A stretch of DNA of 16,649 nt from Chloroflexota bacterium (GTDB lineage Bacteria > Chloroflexota > Anaerolineae > Aggregatilineales > Phototrophicaceae): positions 1 through 16,649 of the forward strand of contig JAADYY010000662.1 in NCBI GenBank assembly GCA_010092805.1, in the 5' to 3' direction. The notes below the pieces were generated by a model. That model was given only the letters and a program-made list of their open reading frames with translations, searched no databases and had not been told where the DNA came from. Position numbers and translations under genes: made by a program. Of the stretch, positions 5,716-12,376 are shown piece after piece. Within the stretch, counting starts at the first letter, position 1. Every line of letters begins with the position of its first letter.

Positions 5716-7617
5716 ATGATGCAAGCAGGGCAATCCAAGCGATCCAGGCGGACTCGGCGGTCGATGTGGGCAATGATCGGCGGGGGCGGCCTGATCGCCC
5801 TGGTGATCACGGTGTTGGCTGTGGGGCCAGGTGACCGGGCACTCTATGCACAGCCGGGGCCACAAACACCTACGCCGCTGCCGCTGTACGCGCTGCCAGA
5901 CGCTTCGCGCCGCGTGTATGCCAGCGGCAGTATCGCGCTGCAAAATGTGCAAGGCCCCAACGCGCGCATGGTCGCGGCGAACATGCTCAACAACACCGCG
6001 ACGATCCTCGTGCCGGAGATCGGGACGGTCGTCGCCGAAATTGCGGTTGGGCTTGACCCGCGCGGGGTGGCTTTCACGCCCGACGACCGCCGCGCGCTCG
6101 TCGTTAATCGCGGCGACAGCACCCTCGCCATCATCGACACCTTCAGCGATACGCCCATGCTCACCCACCTGATCCCGCTCGATGGGGTATGGCCGTACAG
6201 CGTGGTCGCCGGGGATGACGGCTTCGCCTATGTCGCGCTCAACGGCAGTGACTCGATTGCGGTGGTGGACTTGCAAACCGACCCGGCGCAGCCGCGCGTC
6301 GTCGGCGCTATCCCGGTGCCAGACGCGCCCGCTGGGCTGACGTTGTGGGGCGAATTTCTGTACGTCACGCACTTCTGGAGCGGCGAGGTCACGTTGATCT
6401 ACACGCCGCAGCGCCGCATCGTCGAGACGATCCGCACCGGGTTGGATACAGCGCTGTTTCAGGCGCTGGCCATTGACCGGACACGTGGGCTGGCCTATCT
6501 ACCGCAGACGCGGCTCAACGCGCAAACGACCGTGCTCACCCACGATACCGCCGCGCTGCCGGTCGTCAATGTGCTGGATTTGCGCAGCCTCGCCATCAGC
6601 CCGGAGCAGCGGTTGGCCCTCGACATCGCCGACCGCCCGGTGAATATGCCGTTTGCCGCCGCTGTGAACCGCTTCGCGCAGCCGCCGCGCCTGTACATCG
6701 CTAACGCGGGCAGCGACACAGTCGCCGAGATCAACCTCGGAACAGGCGCGGTCGAAGCGCAGGTGCCCGTCGGCGCGAATCCGCGCGGCGTGCGCCTCAA
6801 CAGCGACAATTCGCGGCTGTATGTGCATAACACCCTCGACGGCACGATCTCAACGGTGGACACCAATACGGAAGAAGTCATCGATGTGCTGCCCATCAGC
6901 AACCTGACGATCTCGGTGGATGTGCTGCTGGGCGCGCAGTTATTTCACGGCGCTGCCGACCCACGCCTGAGCACAGGCAGTTGGCTGAGCTGCGCGAGCT
7001 GTCATTTCGATGGGCAGTCCGACGGGCGCGTGTGGCGCGGCTTCCCGGACGGCCCGCGCAATACGCCGCTGCTCTACGGCCTGCCAGAAACTGTGCCGTA
7101 CAACTGGTCGGCGACCTGGGATGAACTGAGCGATGTTGAGGTCAAAATCCGCGACCTGCAAGCGGGCACTGGCCTCATCGAGACGCTGCGGGCCGTCACG
7201 CCGATGGGCGAACCGCACGACGGCCTCTCGCCCGATCTCGATTTGCTGACGATGTATCTCAACACACTGCAAGCGCCCGGCAGCGCGCCCCCGGTAGCTG
7301 CCGCGCGTGTGGCGCGCGGCGAAGCTGTGTTTATGGCGGAAGCCTGCACCGACTGCCACATCCCCCCGGCCTTCACGAATCTGCAAAGCTACGATGTGGG
7401 CACGGGTGTATCGCCATTGGAGCGACGCGACACCGCGTTCGATACACCGTCGCTGCGCTGGCTGTGGCTGAGCGCGCCGTATTTTCACGACGGTTCGGCG
7501 GCCACCTTGCGTGAGGTCTTCGAGCTGCCCGGCGAACATCAGCTTGTGACGCGCGTCGCCCCGGCAGACATCGATGCGCTGGTGGGCTATCTGCTCAGCC
7601 TGCCAAATCTGGAGTAG
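5716..7617 (+). CDS. YVTN beta-propeller fused to a di-haem cytochrome c peroxidase/MauG-like domain
   Basis: The protein has about 633 residues. A basic N-terminus and one hydrophobic segment (MWAMIGGGGLIALVITVLAV) ending in ALYAQ make a signal peptide or anchor, so the bulk is outside the membrane. Residues about 75-397 carry repeated NNTATILVP / ANAGSDTVAEI / HNTLDGTISTV strands, typical of YVTN propeller blades. Two c-type haem sites follow: CASCH (6991-7005) and CTDCH (7345-7359). The tail TPSLRWLWLSAPYFHDGS matches the conserved region of bacterial di-haem cytochrome c peroxidases and MauG. The likely role is extracytoplasmic redox chemistry, either peroxide reduction or oxidation of a protein or small substrate held by the propeller; the substrate is unknown. 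The start is at 5716 or 5719: AAGG (5708-5711) lies 4 or 7 bases before them, while the ATG at 5677 has no Shine-Dalgarno. Confidence 0.85.
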   Translation: MMQAGQSKRSRRTRRSMWAMIGGGGLIALVITVLAVGPGDRALYAQPGPQTPTPLPLYALPDASRRVYASGSIALQNVQGPNARMVAANMLNNTATILVPEIGTVVAEIAVGLDPRGVAFTPDDRRALVVNRGDSTLAIIDTFSDTPMLTHLIPLDGVWPYSVVAGDDGFAYVALNGSDSIAVVDLQTDPAQPRVVGAIPVPDAPAGLTLWGEFLYVTHFWSGEVTLIYTPQRRIVETIRTGLDTALFQALAIDRTRGLAYLPQTRLNAQTTVLTHDTAALPVVNVLDLRSLAISPEQRLALDIADRPVNMPFAAAVNRFAQPPRLYIANAGSDTVAEINLGTGAVEAQVPVGANPRGVRLNSDNSRLYVHNTLDGTISTVDTNTEEVIDVLPISNLTISVDVLLGAQLFHGAADPRLSTGSWLSCASCHFDGQSDGRVWRGFPDGPRNTPLLYGLPETVPYNWSATWDELSDVEVKIRDLQAGTGLIETLRAVTPMGEPHDGLSPDLDLLTMYLNTLQAPGSAPPVAAARVARGEAVFMAEACTDCHIPPAFTNLQSYDVGTGVSPLERRDTAFDTPSLRWLWLSAPYFHDGSAATLREVFELPGEHQLVTRVAPADIDALVGYLLSLPNLE

Positions 7618-7645
7618 CACTCAGCATAAAGTAAGGTTTTAACGC

Positions 7646-7674
7646 TTGCGAAACATCCCGTTAACGTTTATATT
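7646..7674 (+). promoter_or_regulatory. Promoter of the DtxR-family gene
   Basis: TTGCGA (7646-7651) and TATATT (7669-7674) are separated by 17 bases in a clear A+T-rich dip. Transcription would start near 7681, about 42 bases before the ATG at 7723. Confidence 0.5.
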
Positions 7675-7686
7675 TATGATCAATAT
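7670..7686. promoter_or_regulatory. Imperfect palindrome over the -10, possible metal-regulator operator
   Basis: ATATTTATGATCAATAT is a 17-bp palindrome with 7 of 8 pairs matching around a central G. It overlaps the predicted -10 and start point of the regulator gene, the expected site for autorepression by a dimeric DtxR-family protein. It does not resemble the classical DtxR or MntR boxes closely, so the link is inferred. Confidence 0.38.
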
Positions 7687-7722
7687 GAGTGAAATTGAAC
7701 ACAAGGACGGGGTGAGCAAGCG

Positions 7723-8409
7723 ATGGGCATCAGCAGTGCGATGCAGGACTACCTGGCCGAAGCGTACCGCATCGCGTATTATCAACCTGATAACCCATAC
7801 ATTTCGACTTCCGCCCTGGCCGAGGTCATGGGTGTGTCGGCCCCGGCGGTGACGCGGATGGTGCAGCGGCTGAAAGAAGCCGGCTACCTGGAGCACGAGC
7901 CATACCGGGGCATTTGCCTGACGCCTGCCGGAGAACGCGAAGCGCTGGCGAACATCCGGCGGCACCGGCTGGTTGAGGTGTTTCTGGTTTCGGTGATGAA
8001 ATTTGGCTGGCACGAAGTTCATGACGAAGCCGACGCCCTGGCCGAATCGATCAGCGATATCGTCGTCAACCGCATGGACGCGATGGCCGGGTACCCGCGC
8101 CGCTGCCCACACGGCGAGCCGATCCCGCGCTTGGACGGCACGATGCCGCGCGTACACGACACGCCCCTCAGCGAATTGGACGACGACAGCGGCGACTACA
8201 TCATCAGCCGCGCCAATTCGCACGACGGCGACAAGCTTGCCTATCTCGAAGCGCTTGGACTCAAGCCGGGCATCGCGCTGCAAATCGCTGAGCGCGCACC
8301 GTTCAATGGGCCGCTGCAGCTCCGTGTGGACGGCGAGATCAAGGTCATCGGTCACGAGTTGGCGGCGTTGGTACGTGTGTGCCGCCCGGAGCAGTTCGCG
8401 CTGCCCTGA
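7723..8409 (+). CDS. DtxR/MntR-family metal-dependent transcriptional regulator
   Basis: The 228 residues form the standard three-part layout. A winged helix-turn-helix occupies about 1-65 (STSALAEVMGVSAPAVTRMVQRL). The dimerisation/metal domain spans about 70-140 and carries the family motif CPHGEPIP (128-135). A C-terminal FeoA/SH3-like domain spans about 150-222. Against DtxR as remembered, the ancillary-site residues are kept (His81, Glu85, His100). The primary-site positions differ: Asp9 as in MntR, Asp104 where DtxR has Cys, and Ala and Glu108 in place of the Glu-His pair. Metal preference is therefore uncertain (Mn or Fe/Zn). GGGGTGA 7 bases before the ATG is a good Shine-Dalgarno. It is expected to repress metal uptake or activate detoxification genes when metal-bound; likely autoregulated through the palindrome at 7670. 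Confidence 0.88.
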   Translation: MGISSAMQDYLAEAYRIAYYQPDNPYISTSALAEVMGVSAPAVTRMVQRLKEAGYLEHEPYRGICLTPAGEREALANIRRHRLVEVFLVSVMKFGWHEVHDEADALAESISDIVVNRMDAMAGYPRRCPHGEPIPRLDGTMPRVHDTPLSELDDDSGDYIISRANSHDGDKLAYLEALGLKPGIALQIAERAPFNGPLQLRVDGEIKVIGHELAALVRVCRPEQFALP

Positions 8410-8814
8410 TCAACCAGCGGCGCGCGGGCCGCGCCACGCCGCGATCCCCAAGCAGAGCCACCCGCCCAGCAACGCCGCCCCCCCCAGCGGCGCGACCGCA
8501 CCGAACAGGCCGATTTGCAGCAGACTCAGCAGATACAGACTGCCGGAGAACAACACGATGCCGACGGCAAACAGGCTGCCCGCTGCGCGCGTCCAGCGAT
8601 TGGGCCACTGCTGCACCGCCCAAGCCGTCCCGAAAATCGCCAGCGCATGGATCAAGTGATACTGCACGGCGGTCGCGAAGGTCGGTTCGCGGTCTGGGTT
8701 GGCGGCGAAGTAGCTTGCCAACCCGTGCGCGCCGAACGCCCCCAACCCCACGCCGATCAGTGCCAACAGCGCGGCCACCCCAACATATACACGTGGCAGC
8801 AATGGTGACATCAT
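8410..8814 (-). CDS. DUF423 (YgdD/TMEM256-like) small membrane protein
   Basis: The 134 residues contain four hydrophobic spans (about 8-30, 46-66, 76-98, 102-126). They show the conserved family signatures GAFGAHGL, QYHLIHALA, GIVLFSGSLY and APLGGAALLGGW, so assignment to the DUF423 inner-membrane family is firm. The biochemical function of the family is not established. The start is at 8814 or 8811 (consecutive ATGs); AGG lies just upstream. The gene faces the DtxR-family gene and their stop codons abut with no intervening base (TGATCA at 8407-8412), so no terminator separates them. Its upstream region is shared with the divergent large gene at 9056. Confidence 0.9.
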   Translation of the reverse strand: MMSPLLPRVYVGVAALLALIGVGLGAFGAHGLASYFAANPDREPTFATAVQYHLIHALAIFGTAWAVQQWPNRWTRAAGSLFAVGIVLFSGSLYLLSLLQIGLFGAVAPLGGAALLGGWLCLGIAAWRGPRAAG

Positions 8815-8886
8815 CCTAACCCCGCCACAACGAATCCCAACCCAGATCCGTCGCTAAGTGGGTATAAAATAGAGACACAGGTTTCA

Positions 8887-8921
8887 AATTGTTCAGAAAC
8901 ACATGGTTCGTGTGTACAATT
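8887..8921. repeat. Nested inverted repeat in the divergent promoter region
   Basis: AATTGT (8887-8892) is mirrored by ACAATT (8916-8921), and inside it ACACA (8899-8903) is mirrored by TGTGT (8911-8915). The two stems are not concentric, because the left gap is 6 bases and the right gap is 0. The right end overlaps the candidate -35 of the gene at 9056, and the whole lies between two divergent genes, a common position for an operator. Confidence 0.35.
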
Positions 8922-8948
8922 GACGCGAACATTGCGGCACTTCACAAT
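8920..8948 (+). promoter_or_regulatory. Candidate promoter of the GAP1-like gene
   Basis: TTGACG (8920-8925), a 17-base spacer and CACAAT (8943-8948) give a plausible sigma70 promoter with a leader of about 100 bases before the ATG at 9056. The -10 matches at four of six positions only. Confidence 0.38.
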
Positions 8949-9055
8949 CATCGAGCTTCCTTTGCTGACTGCGCCGCCGGCACCGCAAACTGTGGCCTTC
9001 GCTGTGCCGGGGCTGTGAGTTCACCTACCCTGTAAGTATCAGGATCAGAAACGGC

Positions 9056-12000
9056 ATGTCAACGGCAGGCTATGCATTAGAGCATTTTTACTATGGGCAA
9101 CCGCTGGCAAACGGCCAACCGCAGGGCGATTTGCAACTGCTGGCCAGTTCGGCGGGCGTCACGCAGGAACATGTCCGTGAGGCAATGCAGATCGGGCGGG
9201 TGCCACCGCTGGCCGGGCACCCCGACGGGTCATGGGCGCTGCTGCGTGGGCGGTCGCAGCCGTTTTTGCTGGTGCAGGCCCAGCGCAACGCTGCCGGTCA
9301 GGGGATGCGCCATGTGATCTTCGTGCCGGTGGACGTGCTGCGCCTGCTGAGCGGCAACATCAAAGCGCTGGCGGCTCTGGTTGAGACAGACATGCCAACG
9401 CTCCCGGAGCCGGGCACGGCGGTCGATCTGCTGGTGATGCCGTCGGGCAGCGCCCCAGCCACCGAAGATCAAGAGGATGCGCTGCTGGCGCTGATGAACG
9501 CGACGCGCGACCGCTTCGACGTGATCGAGGGCCTGTTGGCCGCCCTGATCGGCGGCAAGCCCATCGTGATCACGCAAGCGCCGCCGCAGATGCGCGAGCG
9601 GCTCGGCCTCGTTGAAGGGCTGTTGGCGCTGCTGCCACCGCCAGCGCGCTTCGGCGTCACTTTCGCCACCCACGCGACCGCCGCCACGCAGATCGATGTG
9701 CAGATTCGGTTTATGGGCGAAGACGAGGCGCTGCCCGCCAACGCGCTGCATTATGTATGGGGCGCGCGCGATCTCAGCGGCCAAGCGCCGCACAGCGAGT
9801 ACAGCCGCTTCATAAAAAGCCAACTCCGCCTTGACATCACACTCGTGGTCGAGCGGACGGCGACGCTCGCCCCCATCGCGGCGTGGCGCATCAAGCAGGG
9901 CGATGCGCTCAGCGAAGCGCTGGGTTATGCATCGCGGCGGCTGCGGGTGGACGACGCGCTGAGCAACAACCAGCCCGTCGATGCGCCGGAAGTGGCGAAG
10001 ATCCTCACCAACGACACAACGCTCAGCGACGACCTGCGTGCCATCTATGTGCAGCATTTGCTGGCGTTCGCGCTGGCGCTGGACGAAATGGAGCACGCCG
10101 ATCTGTTGGCGGTGGTGGTGCGCGGCCAACCGGATATGGAGCGCGTGATCATCCGGCAGATGAGCGCCGAACTCGACCGCGGCAAGGCGGAGCGCGTCTA
10201 TCACACGCTGACGCGCTGGCTGCTCAATCCGCTCGGCTTCAACGGCATGTTGTGGATCGATCTGTTTCACCGGGCGGCGCTTGAGTACGCCGAGATTCTG
10301 GTGCAGGCGGGCGACGAAGCGCGCCTAACCCAACTGCTTGACCAACTGCGCGAGAATTACCTGGAGCTGCAAACCAACACCATCTTCCCGCAGTTGATTC
10401 GGATTTCGATGCCGTTGGGCACGCGCAGCCCAGAATTGGCGCAGATGCTGTTTGTGCTCGCCGCCAGCACCCTCCCGACCAATCGCTGGCAGCAGTTCGT
10501 GAATCTGCCGCATTTAGCGGCCCATCTCTCGGCAGATACCCAGCGGCTGCTCAAGCACCTGAGCGCCTTTGATCCCAGTGCGCCGCCGTTCGGCTTGCTG
10601 AATCATGCGGCGGCGAGTTTCGGCGAGACCTGGCAGCCGCTGATGCTGATCCGGCTGGCGGAAGTGGCGGCGCTGGCCACCCGCTACGATCTGTTCGATA
10701 TGGACAGCCTGCCCGCGCTGGCCGCCGCCGCCGCCACCGACTGGGGCGCGCGCTATGATCAAACCCTGCGCTGGATCGTGCGCAACTTCTACAGCGACAA
10801 CCTGCTCACCTCGCTGGGGGCCAAATCCGCCAGCTATTTGGCGCAGATTCTGCTGGCGCGCCGCGCTTACGCCGAACTGACCGATCAACTGCTGCGCCAG
10901 CGGCGGCTGCTGTATGCGGCGGAAAACAAACAACTCGCCTTCGCGGCCATGATACGGCGGGTTTTCGCCGAAACGCCGCTGCCTGTCGCCGAAGTCCCCG
11001 CCGCGCTTCAGGCGCTGGAAGCTGGCGGGATCAAACCGCTGGCGTTGATTCTGGCACACACAGGCGCGCTTGAGAGCCACAAGTGGTCGGCGGCGCTGGA
11101 CGATGTGGCCACGCATCTGGTGACGCTGCTGGGCCAACAGCGGATGGTCATCGAGGTGCTGCGCCCAGATGTACTCACCGACCTGGTGAAATACTACGTT
11201 GAGCGTCGGGATACAGCAGCAGCGGTGCGCGTGGCTAATCTCATCGCCGTGCCGGCGGCCCGGCGCGGCGAAAGCGGGATCGCACCGCTGGTCGATCTGT
11301 ATCGTGTGCTGGATTGGGATGAGCCGAGCCGCGCCGCTGGGATTGACGCGCTGCGTTATTTCGTGCGCCATTGCAGCGAACCGGTGGCGGCGCGCGGTGT
11401 CGCCCGGTTCGGCAACGACCTGGGGCCGGCGGTGCGCGAGAAGTTGGAGGCGACGTTTGTGCTGCGCCGTTTGCTGGGCGGTGATCTCACTGAGCACGCC
11501 GATGTCCTGCACGTGGCGGCTGGGCTGCTCTACGATTTCGGCTCCGCCTATGTGGATCGCAGTAACGTCCCCACGATTCAACTGTTGGTTGGCGATCTGC
11601 ACAGCCTGAACGGGGGGCTGGACGATTCGGAGCGGGTGGCGCTGGCCGACGAATTCCTCGAATTGGGGCGGTCGGTCAATGCGCTGGCGAGCCAACACCG
11701 CCGCGCACATCCCCGCGAGAACAACCAGCGGATCACCGGGCTGCTGGGTGGCCAGGGCGAGGTCAGCAGCGTGCTCGATATTTTCTGGGTGATGGGCGGC
11801 TACTTCGCCCAGGGGCAGCGCGCCATCCCGCGCGTGGAACGCCCCGTCGAGCCGCACCCGATGGGCGGGCGCGCCGCGCCGCTGCTGCTGCAAGATCTCC
11901 AGGCGATCAATGCGTTGTTCAAGGCTGCGCTGCGGGCGTTGGTGGCCATCGAGCGCGTCTCGTTGAGCGCAGCGACGATCCAGCAGGAGATCGAGAGCCA

Positions 12001-12229
12001 GTGGGGTGCAATCGATCTGCAAGCGCGGCGCGCCCTCGTCCGTGATCTGGCGGTGGACTTACAGCGTATCCCAGAGATGATTCTGATCAGCACCGACAAA
12101 GCGGATGATAAGGCGCTGCAAGATACGTCATCGTTGGCCCGCCGCCTGGACAAAAACATGCAGCGTCCAGAAAACGTGCTCGACCTGTGCCGGTTTGTTT
12201 ATGGCTACTTCAAAACGCGCGTCGTGTGA
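9056..12229 (+). CDS. Large helical protein with a GAP1-like N-terminus
   Basis: A 1057-residue soluble protein with no signal peptide or membrane span. The first about 115 residues (LEHFYYG, GDLQLLASS, then QRNAAGQGMRHVIFVPVDVL) follow the pattern remembered for the N-terminal domain of GTPase-associated protein 1 (GAP1) from GTPase-centred conflict systems. The segment LLALLPPPARFGVTFATHA (about 190-208) recalls the GAP1 middle domain. The remaining about 800 residues are almost entirely alpha-helical, rich in Leu/Ala, and look like an alpha-solenoid without a clear repeat. No Walker motif, nuclease motif or metal cluster was found, so a scaffold or adaptor role is inferred. AGGA lies about 11 bases before the ATG. 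It sits upstream of the kinase and membrane genes in the same direction, with a 147-base structured gap before the kinase. The GAP1 link is from memory of motifs and could be wrong. Confidence 0.75.
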   Translation: MSTAGYALEHFYYGQPLANGQPQGDLQLLASSAGVTQEHVREAMQIGRVPPLAGHPDGSWALLRGRSQPFLLVQAQRNAAGQGMRHVIFVPVDVLRLLSGNIKALAALVETDMPTLPEPGTAVDLLVMPSGSAPATEDQEDALLALMNATRDRFDVIEGLLAALIGGKPIVITQAPPQMRERLGLVEGLLALLPPPARFGVTFATHATAATQIDVQIRFMGEDEALPANALHYVWGARDLSGQAPHSEYSRFIKSQLRLDITLVVERTATLAPIAAWRIKQGDALSEALGYASRRLRVDDALSNNQPVDAPEVAKILTNDTTLSDDLRAIYVQHLLAFALALDEMEHADLLAVVVRGQPDMERVIIRQMSAELDRGKAERVYHTLTRWLLNPLGFNGMLWIDLFHRAALEYAEILVQAGDEARLTQLLDQLRENYLELQTNTIFPQLIRISMPLGTRSPELAQMLFVLAASTLPTNRWQQFVNLPHLAAHLSADTQRLLKHLSAFDPSAPPFGLLNHAAASFGETWQPLMLIRLAEVAALATRYDLFDMDSLPALAAAAATDWGARYDQTLRWIVRNFYSDNLLTSLGAKSASYLAQILLARRAYAELTDQLLRQRRLLYAAENKQLAFAAMIRRVFAETPLPVAEVPAALQALEAGGIKPLALILAHTGALESHKWSAALDDVATHLVTLLGQQRMVIEVLRPDVLTDLVKYYVERRDTAAAVRVANLIAVPAARRGESGIAPLVDLYRVLDWDEPSRAAGIDALRYFVRHCSEPVAARGVARFGNDLGPAVREKLEATFVLRRLLGGDLTEHADVLHVAAGLLYDFGSAYVDRSNVPTIQLLVGDLHSLNGGLDDSERVALADEFLELGRSVNALASQHRRAHPRENNQRITGLLGGQGEVSSVLDIFWVMGGYFAQGQRAIPRVERPVEPHPMGGRAAPLLLQDLQAINALFKAALRALVAIERVSLSAATIQQEIESQWGAIDLQARRALVRDLAVDLQRIPEMILISTDKADDKALQDTSSLARRLDKNMQRPENVLDLCRFVYGYFKTRVV

Positions 12230-12237
12230 GCGCGGGC

Positions 12238-12321
12238 GCAGCACAATTTTGCAGTTTTGTTATAATCGTTTTTAGCACTGCCGAGTGCCTTGGCCCACTT
12301 GGGTGAGGCCAGTTGTGCTGC
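12238..12321. repeat. 9-bp inverted repeat flanking the kinase promoter
   Basis: GCAGCACAA (12238-12246) is matched exactly in reverse complement by TTGTGCTGC (12313-12321). The arms enclose the kinase -10 element and an internal hairpin at 12291-12311 (TGGCC-CAC-TTGG-GTG-a-GGCCA). In a read-through transcript from the upstream gene this could fold as a closed domain; as DNA it could be two distant half-sites. Confidence 0.4.
12258..12266 (+). promoter_or_regulatory. Extended -10 promoter of the kinase gene
   Basis: TGTTATAAT is a perfect TGn-TATAAT extended -10 within an A+T-rich patch. No -35 match lies 17 bases upstream, which an extended -10 tolerates. Transcription would begin near 12273, leaving a leader of about 100 bases that contains a hairpin, a 20-bp palindrome and a tandem repeat. 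Confidence 0.5.
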
Positions 12322-12325
12322 TGGG

Positions 12326-12360
12326 TATCGATTGATCAATCGATAGTTAATCGATAGTTA
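12326..12360. promoter_or_regulatory. 20-bp perfect palindrome plus tandem 11-bp repeat before the kinase
   Basis: TATCGATTGATCAATCGATA (12326-12345) is a perfect 20-bp palindrome. ATCGATAGTTA is then repeated head to tail (12339-12349, 12350-12360), the first copy overlapping the palindrome and the second ending against the GAGGAAG ribosome-binding site. The result is three ATCGAT sites at 12327, 12339 and 12350, about one helical turn apart. In RNA the palindrome forms an 8-bp hairpin just upstream of the ribosome-binding site. This is either a cooperative operator or a translational control element. Confidence 0.6.
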
Positions 12361-12376
12361 GAGGAAGCGGTCGGTT

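Noticed and set aside
7634..7656. Possible terminator hairpin after the di-haem gene (GTTT...CGCTTGCG...AAAC)
   Set aside because: The stem needs a 3-base bulge and a very tight loop and no T tract follows, so it is not credible as a terminator.
8965..9055. In-frame upstream extension of the GAP1-like gene containing a CRGC motif that looked like a zinc-ribbon piece
   Set aside because: The frame is closed by a TGA just upstream, has no start codon or second cysteine pair, and lies in the leader after the predicted promoter.
10514..12022. 502-codon minus-strand frame inside the GAP1-like gene
   Set aside because: Same cause: a shadow of high third-position G+C, with low-complexity Gln/Arg/His composition and no ribosome-binding site.
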